Source: Streptomyces sp. NBC_01431 (GTDB lineage: Bacteria; Actinomycetota; Actinomycetes; Streptomycetales; Streptomycetaceae). Taken from it: a stretch of 64,000 nucleotides of DNA. The stretch spans positions 4,650,001-4,714,000 of the forward strand of contig NZ_CP109496.1 of NCBI RefSeq assembly GCF_036231355.1, read 5' to 3'. The translations under genes were made by a program, and so were the position numbers. The notes under the pieces are model-generated. The model worked only from the letters and a program-made list of their open reading frames with translations. It was not told the DNA's origin and searched no databases. Positions 1-8,762 of the stretch are shown here, piece by piece (positions within the stretch are counted from its first letter, which is position 1; every line of letters begins with the position of its first letter).

Positions 1-1
1 T

Positions 2-946
<945 letters not shown>

Positions 947-974
947 GACGGGCCCGGCGGACGCGCCCGCCGGG

Positions 975-1964
975 TCAGCCACCGGCCCCCGTGCGGAACG
1001 TACGCCGGTAGACCGTCGGCGGGACGCCGAGGGCCGTCTGTAGGTGCTGGCGCAGGGAAGTCGCCGTGCCGAAGCCCGCGTCGCGGGCTATCGCGTCCAC
1101 CGACAGGTCGGTCGATTCCAGCAGGTGGCGGGCGTGCTCCACGCGCTGCTGGGTGAGCCACCGGCCGGGGCTCAGGCCGACCTCCTCGCGGAAACGCCGT
1201 GTGAAGGTGCGCACCGACATCGACTCCTGTTCCGCCATGTCGCGCAGCTGGATCGGCTCGTGCAGACGACCCAGCGCCCAGGCCCGCGCTGCCGTCGTGG
1301 CCGCCAACTGCCGCTCGGGAACGGGGCGTTGGATGAACTGGGCCTGGCCGCCGGAGCGGTACGGCGGGACCACCGTGCGCCGGGCCACCTCGTTGGCGAC
1401 GGCCGCGCCGTGGTCGCGCCGCACGATGTGCAGACACAGGTCGATCCCGGCGGCGACCCCCGCCGAGGTGAGCACGTCGCCGTCGTCGATGAACAGGACG
1501 TCCGGGTCCACGTCGATCGCCGGGAACAGGCGCTGGAAGTGGTCGGCCGAAGCCCAGTGTGTGGTGGCCGGGCGGCCGTCGAGACGGCCCGCCGCGGCCA
1601 GCACGTAGCCGCCGGTGCAGATCGACACCATGCGGGTGCCGGGGCGTACGAAGGCGAGGGCGGCGGCCAGTTCGGGAGTGAGCACGCCCTCCTCGAAGAC
1701 CGGGCCGAGCTCGTAGGAGGCCGGGATCACGACCGTGTCTGCGGTGGCCAGCGCCTCGGGTCCGTTCTCGACCAGGATCGAGAAGTCCGCGTCGGTGCGC
1801 ACCGGCCCCGGTGGCCGCACCGAGCAGGTCACCACCTCGTACAGGGGCCGGCGGTCCGCGTCCCTCGCCCGCCCGAACAGCCGCTGCGGAATGCCGAGTT
1901 CGAACGGAAGGATCCCGTCCAGCGCGAGTACCACGACCCGGTGCCGGACGGGGTGACGACTCAT
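975..1964 (-). CDS. GlxA-family transcriptional regulator (DJ-1/PfpI domain plus AraC HTH)
   Basis: A 329-residue protein. Residues about 8-190 form a DJ-1/PfpI class I glutamine amidotransferase-like domain with the elbow SICTGGYVL. Residues about 220-325 form an AraC double helix-turn-helix (MSVRTFTRRFREEVGLSPGR, then LSVDAIARDAGFGTATSL). The architecture is that of GlxA/FtrA-type regulators. The ATG at 1964 is preceded by GAGAGGGAG, which decides the start against a longer in-frame extension to 2090. It is divergent from the MFS transporter at 2078 across 113 bases, so it probably controls that exporter and perhaps itself. The ligand is unknown. Confidence 0.9.
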   Translation of the reverse strand: MSRHPVRHRVVVLALDGILPFELGIPQRLFGRARDADRRPLYEVVTCSVRPPGPVRTDADFSILVENGPEALATADTVVIPASYELGPVFEEGVLTPELAAALAFVRPGTRMVSICTGGYVLAAAGRLDGRPATTHWASADHFQRLFPAIDVDPDVLFIDDGDVLTSAGVAAGIDLCLHIVRRDHGAAVANEVARRTVVPPYRSGGQAQFIQRPVPERQLAATTAARAWALGRLHEPIQLRDMAEQESMSVRTFTRRFREEVGLSPGRWLTQQRVEHARHLLESTDLSVDAIARDAGFGTATSLRQHLQTALGVPPTVYRRTFRTGAGG

Positions 1965-2077
1965 GTGCTGCTCCCTCTCGACGGGCGCGGACCTCGCTGA
2001 GCCAGTGGCCCGATCCCTGCGAAGGGTGACTTCTCGGCCACTCGTGCCGTACGGAGCGTACCGCGAAGCTGTGTGAC

Positions 2078-3385
2078 GTGACCCAGACAACCAACAGCCC
2101 CCAGGTGGAGCCCGCGCCGCTCCGGAAGGCCGAGCCGAGGATCCATCGCGCGTGGTTCGTGGCGGCCGTCGCCTTCGTCACGATCATCGGGGCGGCCGCG
2201 TTCCGCTCGCTGCCCGGACTGCTCATCGATCCGCTGCACAGCGAGTTCCACTGGTCGCGCGGCACGATCGGCGCCGCGGTCTCCGTGAACCTCGCGCTCT
2301 ACGGCATGACCGCGCCCTTCGCCGCCGCGCTGATGGACCGCTTCGGCATCCGCAAGGTCGTCGCCGTCGCCCTGACGGTCATCGCGGTCGGCTCGGGCCT
2401 CACCGTCTTCATGCACGCGGCCTGGCAACTCGTCCTGTATTGGGGGCTGTTGGTCGGGCTCGGCAGCGGCTCGATGGCGCTCGCCTTCGCCGCCACGGTC
2501 ACCAACCGCTGGTTCACCGAGCGCCGCGGCCTGGTCACCGGCATCCTGACCGCGGCCTCCGCCTCCGGACAGCTGATCTTCCTGCCGCTACTGTCGTGGA
2601 TGGTCGAGGCCCACGGCTGGCGCCCGGCCGCCATCACCGTGACGCTGGCCGCGCTCGCCGTCGTGCCGTTCGTGTGGCTGCTGCTTCGCGACCACCCGGC
2701 GGACGTGGGGCTCGCGCCGTACGGTGCGACCGCGTACGTGCCGAAGCCCGCCCCGGTCACGGGCGCGGCCCGCCGCACCCTGTCCGTCCTGGCCAAGGCC
2801 GCCCGCACGGGACCGTTCTGGCTGCTCGCGGGCACCTTCGCGATCTGCGGCGCCTCCACCAACGGCCTGGTCCAGACGCATTTCGTCCCGGCCGCCCACG
2901 ACCACGGCATGCCCGTCACGACGGCCGCGGGGCTGCTCGCGGTGATCGGCGTCTTCGACGTGGCCGGCACGATCTTCTCCGGCTGGCTCACCGACCGCTT
3001 CGAGTCGCGCCGCCTGCTCGCGACGTACTACGCCCTGCGCGGCGTTTCATTGCTGTTCCTGCCGATGCTGCTCGCGCCCGCCGTCCATCCCCCGATGCTG
3101 TTCTTCATCGTCTTCTACGGGCTCGACTGGGTGGCCACCGTGCCGCCGACCATGGCGCTGTGCCGACAGCACTACGGCGATGACAGCGCGATCGTGTTCG
3201 GCTGGGTACTGGCGTCGCACCAGGTGGGCGCAGCCGTCATCGCCTTCCTCGGCGGGGTCGCGCGCGACGTGTTCGGCTCGTACGACGTGGTCTGGTACGC
3301 CTCGGGCGCGCTGTGCGCGGCGGCCGCGCTGATGGCCCTGGTCATCCGCCGCCGGGGCCCTGGCGGGGAACCGCTGGCGGCGTGA
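2078..3385 (+). CDS. MFS transporter
   Basis: A 435-residue polytopic membrane protein with about 12 predicted hydrophobic segments in two halves. The first-loop motif of the major facilitator superfamily is visible as MDRFGIRKVV after TM2, and its second-half counterpart as LTDRFESRRL. The N-terminal region resembles the oxalate/formate-antiporter and monocarboxylate branch (RSLPGLLIDP, then FHWSRGTIG). It would move a small organic anion or drug across the cytoplasmic membrane. The start is GTG at 2078 with no strong ribosome site. It is divergently paired with the GlxA-type regulator at 975-1964, its likely controller. Confidence 0.88.
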   Translation: MTQTTNSPQVEPAPLRKAEPRIHRAWFVAAVAFVTIIGAAAFRSLPGLLIDPLHSEFHWSRGTIGAAVSVNLALYGMTAPFAAALMDRFGIRKVVAVALTVIAVGSGLTVFMHAAWQLVLYWGLLVGLGSGSMALAFAATVTNRWFTERRGLVTGILTAASASGQLIFLPLLSWMVEAHGWRPAAITVTLAALAVVPFVWLLLRDHPADVGLAPYGATAYVPKPAPVTGAARRTLSVLAKAARTGPFWLLAGTFAICGASTNGLVQTHFVPAAHDHGMPVTTAAGLLAVIGVFDVAGTIFSGWLTDRFESRRLLATYYALRGVSLLFLPMLLAPAVHPPMLFFIVFYGLDWVATVPPTMALCRQHYGDDSAIVFGWVLASHQVGAAVIAFLGGVARDVFGSYDVVWYASGALCAAAALMALVIRRRGPGGEPLAA

Positions 3386-3415
3386 TCCCCTGTTCCTGGG
3401 TGGGGGTAGGGCCGA

Positions 3416-3499
3416 TTCCCTGCGGGAGATGTGGGGGAGGGACCGTTTTCCCCTGCGGGAGATGTGGGGGAAGAGCAGAGCCGTTTCCCCTGCGGGAGA
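3416..3499. repeat. Three tandem copies of a TTCCCCTGCGGGAGA unit
   Basis: Near-identical copies lie at 3416-3438, 3447-3471 and 3484-3499, in the gap between the MFS gene and the lipoprotein gene. The first two extend through GATGTGGGGGA. Each unit contains a small self-complementary CCC-TGC-GGG. The last copy lies 20 bases before the lipoprotein start, so the array may be part of its leader. Confidence 0.7.
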
Positions 3500-3518
3500 G
3501 CCGAGGGGGAGCGACGTC

Positions 3519-4250
3519 ATGAAGCGGGGAAGAACGCGGCGGGCCGTGCTGGTCGGGGCCGTACTGTGCGCAGCGCTGACGGCCTGCGGCACGGCCCACC
3601 CGACCGACCCGGCGGCGGTCACCCCGCCGAAGCCGTCGGCCGCGGGGGCGCGGGAGTGCCCGGAGGGGAATCCGGGCCCGCCCACGGATGGGGATGCCGG
3701 GAATCCTGGTCCGCCGACGGATGGGGATGGGGGTGCGGGGAATGCGGGTCCGCCTACGGATACGGATGCCGGGAATCCTGGTCCGCCGACGGATGGGGAT
3801 GTGGGTGCGGGGAATGCGGGTCCGCCTACGGATGGGGATGCCGGGAATCCTGGCCCGCCGACGGATGCGGATGCGGACGCCGGGAATCCCGGTCCGCCCA
3901 CCGACGCTGACCCCGGCGTCCCCGGGCCGCCCACCGACGGCACGGCCGAGCCCTGCCTTCCCGCGGGCTGGTTCGACATGACGCAGGAGTTCGTCGACTA
4001 CTACCGCAAGCACCTCACCAAGGCCGACGACGGGATGTGGCCGTCGGTGGCCGCGGTACGGATCCGCAAGCAGGGCGCGACCGAGGAGGCTGTGGTGACG
4101 GTCACCTTCGTTCCGCTCGGTGGGAGCGACTCGGACGGCCGCAGGGTGGCCGAGGTGTTCGCCGACTGGCGCCACGAGGCGTACGACGACAGGGGCACGC
4201 TGAGGGTGGAGACCCGCAGCGGGGGCCGCGTGGCGGAGGGCTCGTGGTGA
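3519..4250 (+). CDS. Putative lipoprotein with PGPPTDGD repeats
   Basis: A 243-residue exported protein of unknown function. Residues 1-22 are a lipoprotein signal peptide: basic MKRGRTRR, a hydrophobic stretch, then the lipobox L-T-A-C with the lipidated Cys. A low-complexity spacer with about nine copies of G-N/A-x-G-P-P-T-D-G/A/T-D follows (residues about 50-141). A folded C-terminal domain of about 100 residues begins near LPAGWFDMTQEFVDYY. ATG 3519 is chosen because GAGGGGGA lies just upstream and the signal peptide starts there. The acidic Gly-Pro spacer probably carries the domain through the cell wall. Confidence 0.75.
   Translation: MKRGRTRRAVLVGAVLCAALTACGTAHPTDPAAVTPPKPSAAGARECPEGNPGPPTDGDAGNPGPPTDGDGGAGNAGPPTDTDAGNPGPPTDGDVGAGNAGPPTDGDAGNPGPPTDADADAGNPGPPTDADPGVPGPPTDGTAEPCLPAGWFDMTQEFVDYYRKHLTKADDGMWPSVAAVRIRKQGATEEAVVTVTFVPLGGSDSDGRRVAEVFADWRHEAYDDRGTLRVETRSGGRVAEGSW
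3667..3945 (+). repeat. Coding tandem repeat of the lipoprotein
   Basis: Imperfect units of about 27-36 bases encode G-N-P-G-P-P-T-D-G-D and variants. The central copies (about 3690-3865) are nearly identical at DNA level, including wobble positions (GGTCCGCCGACGGATGGGGA), while the edges have diverged. That pattern indicates recent copy-number expansion. Confidence 0.8.
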
Positions 4251-4308
4251 GCGGCGGCCGGGCGCTCCGCGGGTAGGGGTGCACGTCGGGTGCGGGTGGG
4301 CCGTGGCC

Positions 4309-4336
4309 GGTCGCGCAGTTCCCCGCGCCCCTTCAG
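4309..4336 (+). repeat. Dispersed intergenic repeat, copy 1
   Basis: GGTCGCGCAGTTCCCCGCGC followed by CCCTTCAG. It is one of at least eight copies of this element in gaps between genes of the window. The surrounding gap 4251-4476 holds nothing else I recognise. Confidence 0.7.
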
Positions 4337-4476
4337 CCACGGTGCCGCACCGGGCTCGGACATGACCGCTTGGCTGCGGAACCGCCGGAGCCGCTCGGCG
4401 CGCTCGGGCGGTGGGCAGCTCCAGGTGAGCCGACCCCTCAGCTCGCTCGCAGGGCGGTGTGGGCCGCTCCTCAGGT

Positions 4477-5094
4477 TCAGCCGCTGAACCGCCCGAACCG
4501 GCCCGCGTGGAACAGCAGCGGGTCGGCGTCCACCGCGCAGTCGAGTGCCTCGACGCGGCCGACCACGATGAGGTGGTCACCGCCGGTGTGTACGTTCTGG
4601 ATGCGGCAGTCGATCCAGGCCGGTACGCCGACGAGCCGGGGTGAGCCGGTCGCGGGGGCGGGTTCGTGCTCGACCCCGGCGAACTTGTCGGCCCCGCTGA
4701 CCGCGAACCCCCGGCACAGCGCGCCCTGTTCGGCCCCGAGGACGTTCACGCAGAACACCCCGGCGCGGGCGATGCGCGGCCAGGTCGTCGACGTACGCCC
4801 CACCATGAAGGCGACCAGTGGCGGATCGAGCGAGAGCGACGCGAAGGACTGGCAGGCGAATCCGGCGGGGCCGTCCGCGTCCGACGCGGTGATGACGGTG
4901 ACCCCGCTGGCGAACTGCCCCAGCACCCGGCGGAACCGGCCCGGATCGACCGGCGCCCGCTCGTCGTCCCGTACGGCCCGAAGGTCCGGCCGGGGCAGGA
5001 ACTCGACGGGTTCGGCGGCCGTGGCGGCGCCGACGGACCTGAGGTATCGGACGACGGTGGCCGCCATCCCTGCGTGTCCCATCACATCAGCCAT
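4477..5094 (-). CDS. Flavin reductase-like FMN-binding protein (HsaB/HpaC type)
   Basis: A 205-residue protein. From about residue 45 it matches the flavin_reductase domain: RFRRVLGQFASGVTVITA, GFACQSFASLSLDPPLVAFM, and later GGDHLIVVGRVEAL. Members such as HsaB supply reduced flavin to two-component monooxygenases acting on aromatic or steroid-derived rings. The extra N-terminal 40 residues are unusual for the family. I chose ATG 5094 because an operator palindrome at 5100-5114 lies directly upstream; upstream in-frame starts would include it. No partner monooxygenase is adjacent. The operator links it to the acyl-CoA genes elsewhere in the window. Confidence 0.8.
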   Translation of the reverse strand: MADVMGHAGMAATVVRYLRSVGAATAAEPVEFLPRPDLRAVRDDERAPVDPGRFRRVLGQFASGVTVITASDADGPAGFACQSFASLSLDPPLVAFMVGRTSTTWPRIARAGVFCVNVLGAEQGALCRGFAVSGADKFAGVEHEPAPATGSPRLVGVPAWIDCRIQNVHTGGDHLIVVGRVEALDCAVDADPLLFHAGRFGRFSG

Positions 5095-5099
5095 TGAAA

Positions 5100-5114
5100 C
5101 TGACGCCTCGTCAG
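5100..5114. promoter_or_regulatory. Operator palindrome CTGACG-CCT-CGTCAG
   Basis: Perfect 6-3-6 inverted repeat ending 5 bases before the flavin reductase start. It is one of 12 near-identical sites in the window. Confidence 0.75.
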
Positions 5115-5181
5115 ATTGGAACCCCCGCAGACCTCCAACTACCGGCCCGCTCCAGACCCGCTCCAGACCCATACCGGCCCA

Positions 5182-6036
5182 CTACAGGCCCCGGTATTTC
5201 GGAGCGCGGCGCTCCACGAAGCCGGCCACGCCCTCGTTCGCGTCGTGGGTGGTCATGTTGATCTCCTGGGCCCAGGCCTCCGCGGCGAAGGCGGCCGTGC
5301 GGTCCGCGTCCAGGGAGGCGTTCACCAGGTGCTTGGTGAGGGCGAGGGCGCGGGTGGGGCCCGTGGCGAGGCGTTCGGCCCACTGCCGCGCGGTGGCGGT
5401 GAGCTCGGTGTCCGCGACGACGCGGTTGACCAGGCCCATGCGCTCGGCGTCGGCCGCCCGCAACGCGTCCCCGAAGAACATCAGCTCCTTCGCCCGCTGC
5501 GGCCCGACGAGACGGGGCAGCAGATAGGCGCCACCGCCGTCCGGCACCAGTCCCCTGCGGACGAACACCTCGATGAACTTGGCCGATTCGGCGGCCAGGA
5601 CCAGATCGCAGGCGAGCGCGAGATGGGCGCCGAGCCCCGCCGCGGTGCCGTTGACCGCCGCGATCACCGGCTTCTCGCAGTCGAGTACGGCCGCGATCAG
5701 CCGCTGGGCACCCTGGCGGATCGTGCGCGCGACATCGCCCGCGACCCGCTCGCCGCCGCTCGTGGCCGCCCCGCGCAGATCGGCTCCGGCGCAGAACCCC
5801 TTGCCCGTGGCGGTGATCACGACGGCCCGTACGGCTGGGTCGGCGGAGGCCGCGCCGAGCAGCGAAATGACCCGTTCCCGCTGGTCCCAGGTGACGGCGT
5901 TCAGGGCCTCGGGACGGTTGAGCGTGATCCACGAGACGCCGTTGTCAGTGGCGTGAAGTACCAATGAATCGAGCGAATGCAATGACTCCGGGGAGGCCGG
6001 TGACGGCGGTGACTCCGGCGAGTGGGGCGAGTCCAT
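5182..6036 (-). CDS. Enoyl-CoA hydratase/isomerase family protein
   Basis: A 284-residue crotonase-fold protein that hydrates trans-2-enoyl-CoA thioesters or performs a related reaction. Visible motifs are the substrate-pocket segment GKGFCAGADLRG, the oxyanion-hole segment NGTAAGLGAHLALACDLVLA, and RGLVPDGGGAYLLPRLVG. The first 25 residues are a Ser/Pro-rich extension (SPHSPESPPSPASPES) absent from typical members, so a later start is possible. It lies 144 bases downstream of the acyl-CoA synthetase gene on the same strand and is probably cotranscribed from the operators near 8470. A minisatellite fills the spacer. Confidence 0.88.
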   Translation of the reverse strand: MDSPHSPESPPSPASPESLHSLDSLVLHATDNGVSWITLNRPEALNAVTWDQRERVISLLGAASADPAVRAVVITATGKGFCAGADLRGAATSGGERVAGDVARTIRQGAQRLIAAVLDCEKPVIAAVNGTAAGLGAHLALACDLVLAAESAKFIEVFVRRGLVPDGGGAYLLPRLVGPQRAKELMFFGDALRAADAERMGLVNRVVADTELTATARQWAERLATGPTRALALTKHLVNASLDADRTAAFAAEAWAQEINMTTHDANEGVAGFVERRAPKYRGL

Positions 6037-6069
6037 GAGCGGCTCCGGCGTGGAAGGGGTGAAGTGATG

Positions 6070-6189
6070 GCGGGAGTGCGGCGCAGGCGTGCAACGGTTG
6101 CGGGGGTGCGGTGCAGGCGTGCAGCGGTGGCGGGTGTGCGACGTGGACGTGTAACGGTGGCGGCGGTGCGGCGCAAGGGCTCAGCGGCA
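6070..6189. repeat. Four-unit 30-bp minisatellite
   Basis: Units begin at 6070, 6100, 6130 and 6160. Each starts GCGGGnGTGCG and ends near GCAnCGGT. The last unit runs into the stop codon of the acyl-CoA synthetase gene at 6181. Confidence 0.8.
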
Positions 6190-8406
6190 GATGGCCAGCG
6201 CGTCCAGCGCGACCGCGCCCTGCCCGCGGGGCAGCACCATCAGGGGGTTGATGTCCAACTCGCTGAGTTCTTCGCCCAGTTCGAGGGCCATCCGCTGGAC
6301 GCGCAGTACGACCTCGACCAGCGCGTCCACATCGACCGGCGGCCCCCCTCGTACGCCTTCGAGGAGCGCCCGCCCCCGGAGCTCGCCCAGCATGTCCCGC
6401 GCCTGCTCCTCGCCGAACGGCGGGACACGGACGGCCGAGTCGCCGAGCACCTCCACCAGTACGCCGCCGAGCCCGACGGTCACGGTGGGGCCGAACAGCG
6501 CGTCGTGCGTGACGCCGACGACCATCTCGACCCCGCGCTCGACCATCTGGCACACCAGGATGCCGTCGAGGTCGACACCCTCGTAGCGGGCGATGTCGGT
6601 GAGTTCGCGATAGGCGTCCCGCACCTGGCTGGCTGAGGTCAACTGGACTTTGACCAGGCCCAGTTCGGTCTTGTGGGCGAGGTGCGCCCCGGAGGCCTTC
6701 ATGACGACGGGGTAGCCGACGAGCCCGGCCGCGCGCACCGCCGCCGCCGCGCTCGTCACCAGCTGCTCGCGCGGCACCCGGATCCCGTAGGCCCGCAGCA
6801 GTTGCTTCGCCGCGTGCTCGCTGAGCTGCTGGCCGGGGCGCATCAGGGCCTGGGCCTTGCGGAACGAGGGGGAGGGCACGCGCGGCGCCTCGTCGAAAGC
6901 GGAGCGGTAGCCGGCGGTGAAGCGGTGGTGCGAGAGGTAGGCCCGTACGGCGCCGATGCAGTTGCCGAACGTGCGGAACGTGGCGACCCGGTCCGAGCCG
7001 AGCAGCGTCTCGCGGTAGGCGGCCTCGGTGCCGAGCGGCGAGCCCCACACCACGCACACCAACTTGTCCGTCTGTTCCGCCGCGTCCACCAGGTCCTGCG
7101 CCAGCTTGTCGCTCATGGGCGGGAAGGGGCCGGTGATCGGGCAGATCAGCACGCCCACGGAGGGATCGTCGAGGATCGCGTCGATGATCTTCCGACCGCG
7201 CCAGTCGCCGACCGGGTGCCCGCCGTTGTCGACGGGATTGGCGACGTTCAGGTACCCGGGTATCCATTCGTGGAGCTCGGCCTGCTTGGCGGCGGAGAGA
7301 GTCGGGAGGCGGAGCCCCGCGGCGGTGGCCAGATCGGAGAAGTGGGCGCCGGTGCCGCCGGAGATCGAATACACGACGACGCCGTCGGCGACCGGCTTGC
7401 GGGCGCGCGCCAACAGGGCTGCCGTGTCCTGGAGTTGGTCGAGCCCGTCGACGCGGATGACGCCGTACTGGCGCATGGCGGCGTCCACGACATCGTCGGC
7501 GCCGGTCAACTTGCCGGTGTGCGAGGCGGCCATCCGGGATCCCGCCTCGGTCCGGCCCACCTTCACCGCTACAACCGGAACACCCGCCCGCGCTGCCCGG
7601 TCGGCCGCGAGCAGGAAGGAGCGCCCGTCCTTGAGCCCTTCGACATAGCAGGCGATGGCGCCGACCTCGGGCTGTTCGGCGAAGTAGGAAATGAAATCGG
7701 CGGTTTCGAGGTCGGCCTCGTTGCCGGTGGGCGCCCAGTGGGAGAGGCGTATCCCGAGCTCCTGGAGGGTGAACACGGGACGGCCCTGGTGGCCGGACTG
7801 CGTGATGAGCGCGATGGCCGGGCCGTCGAGGTCGTCCCGGAACTTCTCGAACGCGTTGAGGTTGGTGTTGGGTCCGAGCAGCCGCATCCCCGAGCGCCGA
7901 ACGGCGGCCGTGAGCCGGGCCTGGGCCTCGGCGCCCTCCTCGCCGGTCTCGGCGAATCCGGACGCGAAGGCGACGGCGAACTTCACCTTGGCCTCGGCGA
8001 GTTCCGCTACGACCGGGAGCGGATCGCCGACCAGAAGCACGGCCAGATCGACCTGTTCCGGTAGGTCGGAGACGGAGGGAGCGCAGGGCAGGCCGAAAAC
8101 CGTGTCCCGGGTGGGGTGTACGGGGTGGAGGCGGGCGCCGACCCGTTGCGCCCAGGCGATGAGCTGACGGGTGATGCCGGTGTTGGGCCGCCCTTCGGTG
8201 TCGGATGCCCCGACGACGGCGACGGACTCGGGACGGAAGAACTTGTCCAGGTCCGGTACGGCGGCGTACAGGGGCCGCCCGCTGACGTCGAGGTCGCCCT
8301 CGCCCGCCGCTCTGCCGTGGACGGCGCCGGGCGCGGGCTGCTCGCCGCAGGCGACCACCCGCGCGCGGAAGTCGGTCGTGAGGGTGCCGTGAGTCGATCC
8401 AAGCAT
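6181..8406 (-). CDS. NDP-forming acyl-CoA synthetase (CoA-binding plus ATP-grasp domains)
   Basis: A 741-residue single-chain enzyme. Its domains in order are a CoA-binding Rossmann domain (FFRPESVAVVGASDTEGRPN, about residues 48-150), a succinyl-CoA-ligase-like flavodoxin domain in the middle, and a C-terminal ATP-grasp domain (about 515-735) starting near RAYGIRVPREQLV with VGYPVVMKASGAHLAHKTEL. Such enzymes convert an organic acid, ATP and CoA to the acyl-CoA. The expected phosphohistidine lies in the middle domain, but I have not placed it exactly. ATG 8406 is chosen over the longer frame to 8685: AGGAG lies upstream, and two operators sit at 8461-8499. Head gene of a probable operon with the hydratase. 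Confidence 0.88.
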   Translation of the reverse strand: MLGSTHGTLTTDFRARVVACGEQPAPGAVHGRAAGEGDLDVSGRPLYAAVPDLDKFFRPESVAVVGASDTEGRPNTGITRQLIAWAQRVGARLHPVHPTRDTVFGLPCAPSVSDLPEQVDLAVLLVGDPLPVVAELAEAKVKFAVAFASGFAETGEEGAEAQARLTAAVRRSGMRLLGPNTNLNAFEKFRDDLDGPAIALITQSGHQGRPVFTLQELGIRLSHWAPTGNEADLETADFISYFAEQPEVGAIACYVEGLKDGRSFLLAADRAARAGVPVVAVKVGRTEAGSRMAASHTGKLTGADDVVDAAMRQYGVIRVDGLDQLQDTAALLARARKPVADGVVVYSISGGTGAHFSDLATAAGLRLPTLSAAKQAELHEWIPGYLNVANPVDNGGHPVGDWRGRKIIDAILDDPSVGVLICPITGPFPPMSDKLAQDLVDAAEQTDKLVCVVWGSPLGTEAAYRETLLGSDRVATFRTFGNCIGAVRAYLSHHRFTAGYRSAFDEAPRVPSPSFRKAQALMRPGQQLSEHAAKQLLRAYGIRVPREQLVTSAAAAVRAAGLVGYPVVMKASGAHLAHKTELGLVKVQLTSASQVRDAYRELTDIARYEGVDLDGILVCQMVERGVEMVVGVTHDALFGPTVTVGLGGVLVEVLGDSAVRVPPFGEEQARDMLGELRGRALLEGVRGGPPVDVDALVEVVLRVQRMALELGEELSELDINPLMVLPRGQGAVALDALAICR

Positions 8407-8460
8407 CGTTCCGCCCGCTCCTGGTCGATGGCCAACATGGCTGAGCCGTGCGCGTGGTAA

Positions 8461-8475
8461 CTGACGCCCTGTCAG
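8461..8475. promoter_or_regulatory. Operator CTGACG-CCC-TGTCAG
   Basis: One mismatch from a perfect palindrome; 54 bases upstream of the acyl-CoA synthetase start. It is paired with a second site 24 bases away. Confidence 0.7.
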
Positions 8476-8484
8476 ATTACAGAC

Positions 8485-8499
8485 CTGACGGTTAGTCAG
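8485..8499. promoter_or_regulatory. Operator CTGACG-GTT-AGTCAG
   Basis: Second of two sites upstream of the acyl-CoA synthetase gene. The centre-to-centre distance is 24 bases, near two helical turns, so paired dimers could bind. Confidence 0.7.
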
Positions 8500-8762
8500 G
8501 AACCGCCGTGCGAGCAAAGCCTGAGCCTGCGGGGCCTGAGGGACTGTGGAGCTGCCATGCCGCATGCCCAGGGAGATCGGCACTTGAAACGCGGGTGGGG
8601 CGCGGGGGGTTGGTTTCAGGCCCCGAGAGCGGGCAACCGGCCGGCCCCTCAATCCGCCCGTTCCTCGGCTTGGCCCGCCCTTCAATCGGCCGCTCCGTCA
8701 AGCCGCCCGCCCCTCAACCGGCTCGCTCCTCGCCCCGGCCCGTCCTCCGGCCCGCCCGCCCC
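8500..8762. other. Gene-free, C-rich degenerate repeat tract
   Basis: The stretch between the paired operators and the FAD oxidoreductase stop holds no convincing gene. From about 8630 it is built of degenerate copies of a unit resembling CCGCCCGCCCCTCAA, ending at the neighbouring stop codon. Confidence 0.6.
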
